Shown: positions 11,410 through 19,732, counted from the first letter of the stretch. The stretch: 64,000 nucleotides of DNA from Vespertiliibacter pulmonis (GCF_013377275.1 NZ_CP016615.1:496001-560000), one strand, 5' to 3'. The notes: a model not told the origin generated them from the letters alone. Program-made: numbers and translations.

Positions 11410-11895
11410 TCAAATTTTTACCGTTTTAAACTGTCGGGCAAAATAAACGAGACTGTGGTTTGGAGTAGATTGAATTGCTGAAAGCGCTACAATAAAAATA
11501 GTATGAGAACCAACAGCATACATTTCTACAATTTTTCCCTCTAAATTAGCAATCGCTGTATCTAGCTTAGGTATTCCTTTTTCATTTTCAGACCAAATAT
11601 CCCACGAAAAACGTTCTTCCATTGTGCTGTTTTCCATTCCTGCAAAATGCTTAGCTAAATCAGCCTGCTCGTGATTTAACACATTAACGCACACCTCACC
11701 ATTTCGCTTTAATATATCGTGTAATTCGCTTTGCTGATTCACACAAAATAGTAGTGTTGGAGGGCTATCGCTCACAGAGGTTACGGAAGAAACCGTAATG
11801 CCTATTTTTCCTGCCTCACCATTACTGGTTACAATATGTACAGACGCCGATAAATGAGCCATTGCATCACGAAATTGTTGTGAAAAATCCGCCAT
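11410..11895 (-). CDS. Flavin reductase domain protein (HpaC-like)
   Basis: The product (161 residues from this start) belongs to the flavin reductase-like FMN-binding family, which includes HpaC, the NAD(P)H:flavin reductase of two-component monooxygenases. Visible signatures are ADFSQQFRDAMAHLSASVHI at the N-terminus, TVSSVTSVSDSPPTLLFCVN (about 32-51) and a conserved C-terminal region. No monooxygenase partner is adjacent, so its electron acceptor is unknown. I chose the ATG at 11895, preceded by GGAAAG at a good distance; an ATG at 11910 is also in frame but lies within the upstream gene's end. Transcription is shared with the DNA-mimic gene. Confidence 0.85.
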   Translation of the reverse strand: MADFSQQFRDAMAHLSASVHIVTSNGEAGKIGITVSSVTSVSDSPPTLLFCVNQQSELHDILKRNGEVCVNVLNHEQADLAKHFAGMENSTMEERFSWDIWSENEKGIPKLDTAIANLEGKIVEMYAVGSHTIFIVALSAIQSTPNHSLVYFARQFKTVKI

Positions 11896-11897
11896 TA

Positions 11898-12212
11898 TTA
11901 TTCTTTCCAAACAACATGATATTCACGATTTTCTGCATCGTGAGAAATTAAAAAACGGGCAAAAATATCGTCCATTACATCATTTTCATTAACCAGCCCA
12001 ACCCACACTTCAGCAAATGCCTCAGGGTCAATCAATGTACCAATTTCTTGATCCCAATTTTCGCTGGTTTCAACCATTTCCACAGCGCCTCGCTCTTCAA
12101 ACTGTAAATTAAACAGTAAAATATCTGCAGGATCTAAATTCTCTCCCGCCATTTCTAAAAAAATATCATACGCAATATCAATCGCTTCATCAGGGGTCAA
12201 TTTTGTTATCAT
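11898..12212 (-). CDS. yciU: Putative double-stranded DNA mimic protein (YciU/HI1450 family, DUF440)
   Basis: This small, very acidic 104-residue protein closely resembles H. influenzae HI1450. The shared stretches include [20 protein letters not shown] (about 10-29) and [19 protein letters not shown]. The HI1450 structure shows carboxylates arranged like DNA phosphates, and HU-alpha was reported as its partner. That role is inferred here by family. It is the first gene of a two-gene operon; its stop lies just before the flavin reductase start. Confidence 0.92.
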   Translation of the reverse strand: MITKLTPDEAIDIAYDIFLEMAGENLDPADILLFNLQFEERGAVEMVETSENWDQEIGTLIDPEAFAEVWVGLVNENDVMDDIFARFLISHDAENREYHVVWKE

Positions 12213-12341
12213 TAAATACCTTCAACACTTAAAATTTATGGCTATTTTTACTTATACTCTAGGATCAAGTAAATCAGCCTTGATATATAAGATCAATTTT
12301 ACTGATATCTTCATGATTATCAATTTTTATTGCAAAATAAT

Positions 12342-12392
12342 TTACCCTATTAAAAGTGCAGAGCAAAACAAACTTAACGATAAATAGGGTAA
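12342..12392. repeat. Perfect 10-bp inverted repeat with 31-base loop
   Basis: TTACCCTATT at 12342-12351 is the exact complement of AATAGGGTAA at 12383-12392. It stands alone in AT-rich intergenic DNA about 130 bases upstream of the yciU start. It has no terminator T-run at the right place. Its role is unknown. Confidence 0.55.
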
Positions 12393-12647
12393 TCTTAGAT
12401 AGAGGATTAAATGAACAATGCTAAATTTAGGATAATACTTAATTAAATAATTAAAGGCATTAGAGATGAGGAAAATTATTGCACTATCAAATGATTTAAT
12501 AAATATAGATTAACACCTAAAGTTTATATAATAGATAAATAGGAAAAAATTTGTAACCTTTATAATTCCAATATTATTATTTTTTAAATAGAAATATTTT
12601 AGTGAGTTTTTAAATAATACAAAGAAAAGATAAATAATTTATAAATC

Positions 12648-12700
12648 AAGCGGTTACATTCATAGAAATATTTGCAAATTTTCTTAGAATTTAACCGCTT
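12648..12700 (-). terminator. Inverted uptake-signal pair, probable terminator of the purine permease gene
   Basis: AAGCGGTT (12648-12655) and AACCGCTT (12693-12700) are the cores of two oppositely oriented uptake signals with a T/A-rich centre. The pair sits 20 bases after the permease stop. Paired uptake signals acting as terminators are well known in Pasteurellaceae. Confidence 0.6.
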
Positions 12701-12722
12701 ATATTTTGCTAGTTCTAGTAAA

Positions 12723-14018
12723 TTATCCTACCCATACAAATTTTGCGATAAATAGTAGTGATACAACCAATACTGGGGCATTGATCTCTTTTGCACGCCC
12801 GGTTGCTAATTTCATTACACAGTAACTAATAAATCCGAAGGCAATCCCTTCCGTAATTGAGTAGGTAAATGGCATCATTGCGGTTGTGATAAAAGCGGGA
12901 GCAGCTTCCGTTAAATCGCTCCATTTTACTTCAATTAAACTTGATGCCATTAAAATACCGACAAATACCAATGCTCCAGCCGTTGCATAAGATGGTACAA
13001 CACTAGCTAATGGTGAAAAGAAAATAGTTAATAAAAACAATAGCCCAACTACAATTGCCGTCAGCCCTGTACGCCCACCGACAGAGACACCTGATCCACT
13101 TTCAATATAAGTGCTAATTGCAGATGTTCCCATATAAGAACCGACCATTGCACTAACACTATCAACATACAATGCCTGCTTCATTTTCGGGAAACGCCCA
13201 TTTTTATCCGTAAATCCCGCCTTATCTGTTACCGCAATAAGTGTGCCAGATGAATCAAATAGATTCACTAACATAAACGAAAAAATAATACCAAGTAATG
13301 CTGTATCAAAAGCCCCTGCAACATCAACTTGCCCAACGACTGAATCAAGGCTTGGTGGCGTTGAAATTACGCCATTAAACTGCACATTTGGGTCAATCCA
13401 TAAAGCAAGTGCGGTAATCAATGTAATTGAAATCAAAACACCTGAATGAATGCCCCGAGCAGACAGTGTAACAATAATAAAGAATCCTAAAATACCGAGT
13501 AATACTGTTGGATCATGTAAATCACCTAGTGCAACCAATGTTGCGGGATTGGCAACGACTAACCCCATATTTTTTAAACCAATTAAGGCAATCAGTAAAC
13601 CAATACCCGCACCAATCCCTACACGCAAAGCCAACGGAATTGCTGACATAAACCAATAACGCACTTGGAAAACTGTTAGCAAAAATAATCCAATTGAGCC
13701 TAAGAAAATAGCTCCCATTCCCACTTGCCATGAATAGCCTAATTTTTGAACCACCACAAAAGCAAAAAAAGCATTTAGCCCCATTGCAGGTGCAAGGGCA
13801 ATAGGTAAGTTACTAAAGAGCCCCATTGCGATTGTTCCAAATGCTGCAATCAAACAAGTCGTTACAAACACAACTTGTGTGTCCATTCCTGCTACACCTA
13901 AAATAGACGGATTAACAAAAACAATATAAACCATTGTAAAAAAGGTCGTAATACCAGCAACAATCTCTGTTTTTACTGTTGTTCCTTTTTGTTTCAATTG
14001 AAATAATTTGTCTAACAT
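12723..14018 (-). CDS. NCS2-family purine permease (AzgA-type adenine/guanine/hypoxanthine transporter)
   Basis: This 431-residue polytopic membrane protein (about 12-14 hydrophobic segments) belongs to the AzgA branch of nucleobase:cation symporters, the branch of E. coli AdeP/AdeQ and GhxP/GhxQ. Recognisable motifs are EIVAGITTFFTMVYIVFVNP near the N-terminus and LAPAMGLNAFFAF (about 73-85), plus GTSAISTYIESGSGVSVGGR in the second half. Which purine it prefers cannot be read. A perfect PurR core lies upstream, so repression by purine availability is likely, which supports the substrate class. Confidence 0.93.
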   Translation of the reverse strand: MLDKLFQLKQKGTTVKTEIVAGITTFFTMVYIVFVNPSILGVAGMDTQVVFVTTCLIAAFGTIAMGLFSNLPIALAPAMGLNAFFAFVVVQKLGYSWQVGMGAIFLGSIGLFLLTVFQVRYWFMSAIPLALRVGIGAGIGLLIALIGLKNMGLVVANPATLVALGDLHDPTVLLGILGFFIIVTLSARGIHSGVLISITLITALALWIDPNVQFNGVISTPPSLDSVVGQVDVAGAFDTALLGIIFSFMLVNLFDSSGTLIAVTDKAGFTDKNGRFPKMKQALYVDSVSAMVGSYMGTSAISTYIESGSGVSVGGRTGLTAIVVGLLFLLTIFFSPLASVVPSYATAGALVFVGILMASSLIEVKWSDLTEAAPAFITTAMMPFTYSITEGIAFGFISYCVMKLATGRAKEINAPVLVVSLLFIAKFVWVG

Positions 14019-14069
14019 AAAAATCCCCTAGTGAATTTAAAAACATATTCTAATCAAGGGATTAAAAAA

Positions 14070-14085
14070 AGGCAAACGTTTGCTT
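14070..14085. promoter_or_regulatory. PurR operator upstream of the purine permease
   Basis: The 12-bp perfect palindrome GCAAACGTTTGC at 14072-14083 matches the core of the E. coli PurR consensus ACGCAAACGTTTGCGT. It lies about 55-70 bases upstream of the permease ATG, where it would overlap or abut the promoter. Confidence 0.88.
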
Positions 14086-14110
14086 TTGTTTTTATAAATA
14101 AATTTTTCAT

Positions 14111-14140
14111 AAAAAAACGCTTAGAGAATATCTAAGCGCT
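14111..14140 (-). terminator. Rho-independent terminator of usg
   Basis: CGCTTAGA (14119-14126) and TCTAAGCG (14131-14138) form an 8-bp stem with a four-base loop, followed on the minus strand by a seven-base T run. Confidence 0.85.
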
Positions 14141-14167
14141 CAATATACTTACAGTTTTATAATCAGA

Positions 14168-15154
14168 TTAATATTCCAATACCTGCTGTAATAATTCAAT
14201 CGCTAAAAATGCAAGGCTAAAACGTTGCTCATCCGCCACACTCCAAAATTGAATTTTATTATCATTCTGTGCTAATAACTGACTAATTTGTAAACCATTT
14301 TGATCTTCATTTTCACCATTTTTGACCGCTGTCATCACTTGATTGTCGTTAAATGATATCCACCGTTGTGTTTGCCACTGCTCATTTAAAGTCGCCACAT
14401 CTAACATATAATCTGATTTAACCGTTACCATTTGAGAAATACCATAAAAAACAGGTACTTGAATAGCGTGAAAGCTAACACAAGCGGTAAGATTTGGTAA
14501 TACTTTTGCAAGTTGTAACTCAAAAGCACGAGAAAACGGTAAATTCGCTTCTTCTCCTTGAACATTCGCTGGAACGACATCAAAAGCTACACGAGGCTTG
14601 TCATCATCAAGCGGAATGCCATTCAATAATTGTGCCGTTTGTCCCGCAAGCTCACGCACCTTTTCATCACCAAAATAGGCAGAAGGTAAGAGTGAAGAAA
14701 CAAAAACCTGCGAGATAGGCTGTGCTAACAACGGTTTCAATGCCAAAGCTAATTGGCTAATTTGTGGGTTTGCCAGTGCAACAATATTTCTCTCTCTCAC
14801 ATTAGCAATCATTTCATCATTCACGCTTGGCACAATAACTGGAACATTACTAATCAAAGCCGTAATACCATATAAATCAATCACTAAGCACCCAGCCTGT
14901 ACTGCTTTCGCTAATAATTCCGCCTCTTTCATTTTTCCTGCAAACAAAACGTGGCTAAATTGCGACCAATCCACTTCTTCAACTGATAATTGTGGTACTG
15001 CTTTTGTTCCAAACCGTAAAGAATGTTCTTCGCCAAAACTTTCTAATTCAATAGCAGAAATCTTTTCAATCTTTAATTCGCTATTTTCTACTGCTTCTAA
15101 TAATTTTTCTGCCAACAAAAAATCACTGGCGATCGCTAAGTGAATACTTGCCAT
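14168..15154 (-). CDS. usg: USG-1 protein (aspartate-semialdehyde dehydrogenase homologue, probably non-catalytic)
   Basis: The 328-residue protein follows E. coli USG-1 along its length: SGCLVIDSSG-like AGCLVIDLYGI, the LAGQTAQLLNGIPLDDD stretch (about 188-204), SFHAIQVPVFYGISQM and IQFWSVADEQRF near the end. USG-1 resembles aspartate-semialdehyde dehydrogenase. At the place where the true enzyme has SNCTT with the catalytic cysteine, this protein reads ANPQIS. It is therefore probably not a dehydrogenase, and no substrate is known. In E. coli usg heads the truA operon; here it is a single-gene unit with its own terminator. Confidence 0.88.
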   Translation of the reverse strand: MASIHLAIASDFLLAEKLLEAVENSELKIEKISAIELESFGEEHSLRFGTKAVPQLSVEEVDWSQFSHVLFAGKMKEAELLAKAVQAGCLVIDLYGITALISNVPVIVPSVNDEMIANVRERNIVALANPQISQLALALKPLLAQPISQVFVSSLLPSAYFGDEKVRELAGQTAQLLNGIPLDDDKPRVAFDVVPANVQGEEANLPFSRAFELQLAKVLPNLTACVSFHAIQVPVFYGISQMVTVKSDYMLDVATLNEQWQTQRWISFNDNQVMTAVKNGENEDQNGLQISQLLAQNDNKIQFWSVADEQRFSLAFLAIELLQQVLEY

Positions 15155-15511
15155 TTTCTTTCTCTCTCATCAAAATAAACATCAATTCTACTCTTTTTCC
15201 CCTTTTTACGAAAGGATATGAACTAATAACACCTGTAATTAAGCGCTTAAAACAGTAACATATTCTATTTACCATTCTCCTATAAACACGATCCAAATAG
15301 TCATAATTTTGCCCGAGAAGTCGTAAAAAGAACTTGCATTTAATACTGAACAAGCATTCAGAACGCTACTTTGCAAGTATATTTCCCCAAAATATTATAT
15401 GAATTTACCTAAAGTAAATCCTCTTTCGATTATTCCCAACCCATTGAGATTATGATATAGTTCTTCCCTATAATTTAGCGTATCATTCTCATCTAGTTAG
15501 GGAATGAGTTA
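15155..15511. other. Divergent intergenic region between usg and ybfE
   Basis: About 360 bases without a convincing gene. It must hold the usg promoter on the left. A 20-base imperfect palindrome, with arms ATTTAC and GTAAAT, lies at 15401-15420. The ybfE-fldA-fur promoter is at the right end. Confidence 0.5.
15444..15495 (+). promoter_or_regulatory. Candidate promoter and weak Fur-box-like site for ybfE-fldA-fur
   Basis: A TATAAT hexamer at 15469-15474 has TTGAGA at 15444-15449 (19-base spacing). Just downstream, GATGAGAATGAT (minus strand, about 15482-15493) partly resembles the GATAAT-repeat Fur box. Autoregulation of fur would make sense, but the match is weak. Confidence 0.35.
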
Positions 15512-15528
15512 ATGCCCAAAGACAGAAA

Positions 15529-15801
15529 ATGGCAAAACAAGATTCCGATTGCATTACACTGGATCTGTTTGAAAACCTGCCAAAAATTGGGCGGCCTCGT
15601 ACCAATCCCCTTAGCCGAGAACAACAAATCCGAATCAATAAACGCAATCAGCTCAAACGAGATCGCTCCTCAGGGCTTAGACGAGTTGAGTTAAAATTGC
15701 ATTCCGATTTAGTACATGCCTTAGAAGAGCAAGCATTTGCTCAAGGGCTTTCTCGTGGGCAGTTAATTGAACAGATATTACGTGATTATATCAATGATTA
15801 A
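15529..15801 (+). CDS. ybfE: YbfE family protein (LexA-regulated, ribbon-helix-helix-like)
   Basis: The 90-residue product aligns with E. coli YbfE: it starts MAKQDSDCITLDLF, then GRPRTNPLSREQQIRINKRN (about 21-40) and a C-terminal RVELKLHSDLVHALEE...SRGQLIEQILRDYI segment. That last part looks like a CopG/ribbon-helix-helix DNA-binding domain. E. coli ybfE belongs to the LexA regulon; I saw no clear LexA box here. Gene order ybfE-fldA-fur is the same as in E. coli, supporting the call. An overlapping ORF from 15512 in another frame is rejected. Confidence 0.88.
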   Translation: MAKQDSDCITLDLFENLPKIGRPRTNPLSREQQIRINKRNQLKRDRSSGLRRVELKLHSDLVHALEEQAFAQGLSRGQLIEQILRDYIND

Positions 15802-15837
15802 CACATTGATTTCATTATAAAAATAGGTAAATTTCAA

Positions 15838-16362
15838 ATGGCAGTTGTTGGTTTATTTTACGGTTCAGATACCGGAAACACAGAAAATATTTCTAAAATG
15901 ATCCAAAAACAAATTGGAGCAGAATTAATTGATATTCGTGATATTGCAAAAAGTACCCGTGAAGATATTGAATCTTACGATTTCTTACTTTTTGGTATTC
16001 CAACTTGGTATTATGGCGAATCTCAAGCTGATTGGGACGACTTTATGCCGACCTTAAAAGAGATTGATTTTAATGGTAAAGTTGTAGGCATTTTCGGCTG
16101 TGGCGACCAAGAAGATTATGCCGAGTATTTCTGTGATGCGATGGGGACAATACGAGATGTAATTGAACCAAATGGCGGTGTTATTGTTGGTCATTGGCCA
16201 ACGGAAGGATACAGTTTTGAAGCCTCACAAGCTCTTGTTGATGAAACCACCTTTGTCGGTTTATGTATTGATGAAGATCGCCAGCCAGAGCTTACTGACG
16301 ATCGAGTGGCTCGATGGTGTAAACAAATTTTTGATGAAATGTATTTGGCAGAATTAGCCTAA
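15838..16362 (+). CDS. fldA: Flavodoxin FldA
   Basis: FldA is a long-chain flavodoxin, an FMN electron carrier for IspG/IspH, biotin synthase and other radical-SAM enzymes. It has 174 residues (176 in E. coli). The FMN phosphate loop is GSDTGNTENISKMI near residues 9-22; PTWYYGESQADWDDF and FGCGDQEDYAEYFCDAMG are the isoalloxazine-binding loops. It sits between ybfE and fur, as in E. coli, with a 25-base gap to fur. Confidence 0.97.
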   Translation: MAVVGLFYGSDTGNTENISKMIQKQIGAELIDIRDIAKSTREDIESYDFLLFGIPTWYYGESQADWDDFMPTLKEIDFNGKVVGIFGCGDQEDYAEYFCDAMGTIRDVIEPNGGVIVGHWPTEGYSFEASQALVDETTFVGLCIDEDRQPELTDDRVARWCKQIFDEMYLAELA

Positions 16363-16387
16363 TCCTACGACAACGATGGAGTAGAAA

Positions 16388-16840
16388 ATGTCTGAAGAAA
16401 ATATTAAATTACTAAAGAAAGTAGGGTTGAAAGTTACTGAACCACGGCTAACAATCCTTGAGTTGATGCAAAATATTCGTAGTGAAAAACAACATTTTTC
16501 AGCGGAAGATATTTATAAATTACTATTAGAACAGAAATCTGAAATTGGTCTAGCGACCGTTTATCGTGTATTAAACCAATTTGAAGAAGTTGAAATTTTG
16601 ACTCGCCATAATTTTGACACTAACAAATCTGTCTATGAATTAAATCAACACCAAGAACATGACCATATTATTTGTATGGACTGTGGAAAAGTATTCGAAT
16701 TTAAAGATCCTGATATGGAACGTCGCCAACGTGAAATTAGCCAAAAACACGGAATGGAATTAGCTAATCACAGCTTATATCTCTATGGCAAATGTAGTAA
16801 CATTCAGCAATGTGATGAAAAAGAGAAAGAAAAGGATTAA
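16388..16840 (+). CDS. fur: Ferric uptake regulator Fur
   Basis: Fur is the iron-responsive repressor. The 150-residue protein has the N-terminal winged helix (about 1-85, with FSAEDIYKLL and IGLATVYRVLNQFEE) and a metal-binding dimerisation domain. HQEHDHIICMDCGKVFEF contains the histidine sites and the CxxC pair; a second pair sits in YGKCSNIQQCDE near the C-terminus, giving the structural zinc site of E. coli Fur. It probably shares the ybfE promoter. An uptake-signal hairpin follows. Confidence 0.97.
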   Translation: MSEENIKLLKKVGLKVTEPRLTILELMQNIRSEKQHFSAEDIYKLLLEQKSEIGLATVYRVLNQFEEVEILTRHNFDTNKSVYELNQHQEHDHIICMDCGKVFEFKDPDMERRQREISQKHGMELANHSLYLYGKCSNIQQCDEKEKEKD

Positions 16841-16871
16841 ATTCCCCTTTCTTATCACTATGTAACATTTA

Positions 16872-16916
16872 TCAAGCGGTGAGATTTGCAAATTTTTTGC
16901 ATATCGCACCGCTTAC
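16872..16916 (+). terminator. Inverted uptake-signal pair after fur, probable terminator
   Basis: AAGCGGTG (16874-16881) pairs with CACCGCTT (16907-16914) around a T-rich centre. It lies 30 bases after the fur stop and just before the letB start. An upstream in-frame ATG for letB at 16886 falls inside this hairpin and is unlikely to be used. Confidence 0.65.
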
Positions 16917-16939
16917 GTCTATTTAAAAGAATCAAATTT

Positions 16940-19573
16940 ATGTCAGAAAATACCGTAGAAATTATCCCTGCAAAAGTACGCCCACCTCGTAAAATCTCAC
17001 CTTTTTGGTTATTACCTTTAATCGCATTTCTCATAGGGAGCGTGCTCTTTTTTCAAATTTTACAAGAACAAGGCGAAAAAATTACTATTCGTTTCCAAGA
17101 CGGTGCGGGTATTTCTGCGGGTAAAACAGCTATTCGATTCCAAGGGCTACAAATTGGTTTAGTCAAAAAAGTAAACTTTACTAACGCAATGCGTGAAGTC
17201 GAAGTAACCGCTGAAATCTCCCCTGAAGCTAAAGATATTCTGCGTAAAGATACTAAATTTTGGCTCGTTCGCCCCTCTGCGTCTTTAGCAGGTGTTTCAG
17301 GATTAGATGCATTAGTATCAGGCAACTATATCAGCTTACTACCAGGAGAAAGTAATGAAGAAGAAGACGAATTTATTGCTGAAACGGAAGCTCCACTTGT
17401 TCCCGTTAATGATGGCGATCTACTGATAAAACTAATTGCAGACGATCTTGGCTCTATTACCGTTGGTGCGAATGTCTATTTCCGTAAAGTGCCAGTTGGA
17501 ACAATTGCTGATTACCGCTTTACTGATGATCAAAGAAAAGTTGAAATTGATGTTGTGATCAATAAGAAATATACACATTTAGTTAAACAAGATAGTCATT
17601 TTTGGAATATTAGTGGGCTGAAATTTAACGCAAATTTTAATAGCGGTATTTCATTAGAAATGGACAGCTTACTTTCAGTTGTACAAGGGGCTGTTGCCTT
17701 TGATTCTCCCGTTGATTCTGTTAAGGCAAAACAAGAGCAGACTTATCAACTCTTCTCTGATATAAAATCAGCTAAACGTGGCATTGAAGCTCATCTCAAA
17801 ATTCCTACAAACATTGCTTTAAGTCCAAATGAAACAGCCCTGTTTTACCAAGGGGTTCAAATTGGTATTTTATCTAATCTAGAAACACCGCCAAATAATC
17901 AGGGAATGCGGCTAGGCACATTATTGATCGACCCAAACTATCAAGATCTATTACGATCACATTCGGCAATTGTATTAAAACAGCCAAAATTTAATTTAAA
18001 TAAAGAACAATTAGAGAAATTTAGCGAGCTTTTCCGTGGCAATTATCTTGAGCTTATTGCAGGCGATGGCGAACCAAAGCTTGATTTTATTGTACAAAAA
18101 AATGAGGACTACCAGCTCAATCGCCCTGAAAATCTCTCATTTAGCTTAACTTCTCCACAATCTTATGGCGTGGATCAAGGACAAGGAGTTTACTACCACG
18201 ATGTTAAAATCGGTGAAATCCTCAAACGTGATCTTACCATCAATAACGTAAAATTTAGTGTAATTATTTTCCCAGATTATCGTCATTTAATTGGTGAGAA
18301 TAGCAAATTTATTACCGTTTCTAATCTTGATCTTTCCGTAGGACTAGACGGTTTCCACTTAAATGCCAGTTCTCCTGCACAATGGGTCCAAGGTGGAATA
18401 CGCTTACTTGATGGTAACGCAACAGGCGAAGCTAAAACACAATATCCACTGTATAAAGATGTAGAAAGTGCAGAAAACGGAGTCATAACAACCGAAAAGA
18501 AAACAACTTTGACCCTTTCCGCCAAAGAACTTTCGGGCATTAGCCAAGGTTCGGTACTACTGTATCGCAATTTCCAAGTCGGCGAAGTGCTAAACATTCG
18601 TCCACAGAAAAATAATTTTGAGGTCGATATTTTTGTTGAACCAAAATACCGCCATTTAGTTAGTGAGCACAGCCGTTTTTGGATTGAACCTGCGGTACAA
18701 GTTGATCTTTCTGCTCGTGGCTTAAATTTACAGGCTTCTCCGCTAATGCGAACTCTAAAAGGGGCAATCAGCTTTGATAATAATGGGGCAAAAAACAATC
18801 GAACACTCTATGCTAATGTAGAAAAGGCTCATTCAGGTAATACTTATATTACTTTAACAGCAAAAGATGCGAGTAAACTGAGTGAAGGAATGCCATTAAA
18901 ATATATGGGATTAACCGTAGGTAAAATTGAAACATTAACACTCGATAATGCAAAAAAACAGGTAAAAGCGACCGCTTTTATTAACGGTCAATACTATCCA
19001 GTCATTGCCAAAGCAGGCAGTAAATTCAGTGCAATTTCCCCTGAAATTAGCACCACAGGGCTAAAAAATCTTGATGCGGTGTTACAAAATTACATCAATA
19101 TTCAAGTCGGTAATGGCAAAACACAAACGCAATTTGCACTGACAAATACAGATAATAGCTCAGTACAATTTACTTCAGGATTTCCAATTATTATTGAAAC
19201 CAGTAATGCAAATGGTATCGTCGCCGATGCGCCTATTCTTTATCGTGGAATGCAAGTAGGTGCAGTGCAACGTTTAAGTTTAAGTGAACTCGGCGACAGA
19301 GTGCTGATTTATGCCAAAATTAGCAACCAATACCGCCATTTAGTCCGTAAAAATTCGCAATTTTGGGCAGCCTCTGGTTACACAATGGATATTAGCCTAA
19401 GTGGTGCGAGTATCAATTCAGGTACAATGTCGCAACTCTTAAACGGTGGTATTACTTTCTCAACACCATCTGGCACCGTTGTCCAACCACAAGCAGAGGC
19501 AAACCAACGTTTCCGCCTACAACGTAAAACCCCCGAAGGGGCGTTAGGCTGGGATCAGGGTGTCGCAGAATAG
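16940..19573 (+). CDS. letB: Seven-MCE-domain intermembrane lipid transport protein LetB (YebT)
   Basis: From the ATG at 16940 the product is 877 residues, the same length as E. coli LetB. It has a short cytoplasmic N-terminus, one membrane helix (about 22-41), then seven MCE repeats. Their starts can be read at KITIRFQDGAGI, LIKLIADDLGSI, EAHLKIPTNIAL, SFSLTSPQSYGV, LTLSAKELSGI, TYITLTAKDASKL and FPIIIETSNANGI, each followed by an LYRGMQVG-like core. LetB hexamers form a periplasmic tunnel moving lipids between the membranes. Its usual partner letA (yebS/PqiA-like) is not adjacent: fur lies upstream and an ABC exporter downstream. Confidence 0.95.
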   Translation: MSENTVEIIPAKVRPPRKISPFWLLPLIAFLIGSVLFFQILQEQGEKITIRFQDGAGISAGKTAIRFQGLQIGLVKKVNFTNAMREVEVTAEISPEAKDILRKDTKFWLVRPSASLAGVSGLDALVSGNYISLLPGESNEEEDEFIAETEAPLVPVNDGDLLIKLIADDLGSITVGANVYFRKVPVGTIADYRFTDDQRKVEIDVVINKKYTHLVKQDSHFWNISGLKFNANFNSGISLEMDSLLSVVQGAVAFDSPVDSVKAKQEQTYQLFSDIKSAKRGIEAHLKIPTNIALSPNETALFYQGVQIGILSNLETPPNNQGMRLGTLLIDPNYQDLLRSHSAIVLKQPKFNLNKEQLEKFSELFRGNYLELIAGDGEPKLDFIVQKNEDYQLNRPENLSFSLTSPQSYGVDQGQGVYYHDVKIGEILKRDLTINNVKFSVIIFPDYRHLIGENSKFITVSNLDLSVGLDGFHLNASSPAQWVQGGIRLLDGNATGEAKTQYPLYKDVESAENGVITTEKKTTLTLSAKELSGISQGSVLLYRNFQVGEVLNIRPQKNNFEVDIFVEPKYRHLVSEHSRFWIEPAVQVDLSARGLNLQASPLMRTLKGAISFDNNGAKNNRTLYANVEKAHSGNTYITLTAKDASKLSEGMPLKYMGLTVGKIETLTLDNAKKQVKATAFINGQYYPVIAKAGSKFSAISPEISTTGLKNLDAVLQNYINIQVGNGKTQTQFALTNTDNSSVQFTSGFPIIIETSNANGIVADAPILYRGMQVGAVQRLSLSELGDRVLIYAKISNQYRHLVRKNSQFWAASGYTMDISLSGASINSGTMSQLLNGGITFSTPSGTVVQPQAEANQRFRLQRKTPEGALGWDQGVAE

Positions 19574-19653
19574 ATATTCTGTCCAACAGAATATTGGAAT
19601 TACCCTAAATGAAGAGTTAGGACTTGATGAAAAATCATTAACGGGTTGATACA

Positions 19654-19696
19654 ACAAGCGGTCATTTGCAAAATTTTTTTGTATCGTACCGCTTGT
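19654..19696 (+). terminator. Inverted pair of full uptake signals after letB
   Basis: ACAAGCGGT (19654-19662) and ACCGCTTGT (19688-19696) are perfect reverse complements flanking a T-rich centre. They can fold as a terminator for letB and also act as DNA uptake signals in both orientations. Confidence 0.65.
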
Positions 19697-19710
19697 TATA
19701 AAAAAACCGT

Positions 19711-19732
19711 AAAGGACGCAACAGCGTCCTTT
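19711..19732. terminator. Hairpin AAAGGACGC/GCGTCCTTT upstream of the ABC exporter
   Basis: A 9-bp perfect stem with a four-base loop at 19711-19732. A seven-base A run lies on its left side, so it terminates best leftward. It overlaps the upstream-most possible start (TTG 19731) of the next gene, an argument against that start. Confidence 0.6.

Larger units (their letters stand above)
12213..12722. other. 510-base AT-rich spacer without a gene
   Basis: No ORF with a ribosome site and plausible codon use was found on either strand. The spacer holds the promoter region of the leftward yciU gene (right after 12212), a perfect 10-bp inverted repeat (12342-12351/12383-12392), and at its right end an uptake-signal hairpin that probably terminates the permease gene. 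Confidence 0.6.

Noticed and set aside
15123-15353. 76-codon minus-strand frame upstream of usg
   Set aside because: It overlaps the usg start in another frame, lacks a ribosome site and spans the expected usg promoter.
15512-15694. Alternative ORF overlapping ybfE
   Set aside because: Its start has a plausible ribosome site, but the ybfE frame at 15529 matches a known family and the conserved ybfE-fldA-fur order.
18283-18798. 171-codon open frame antisense to letB
   Set aside because: It lies wholly within a well-supported MCE gene in the opposite strand, has no ribosome site, and its composition is that of a reverse-frame shadow.
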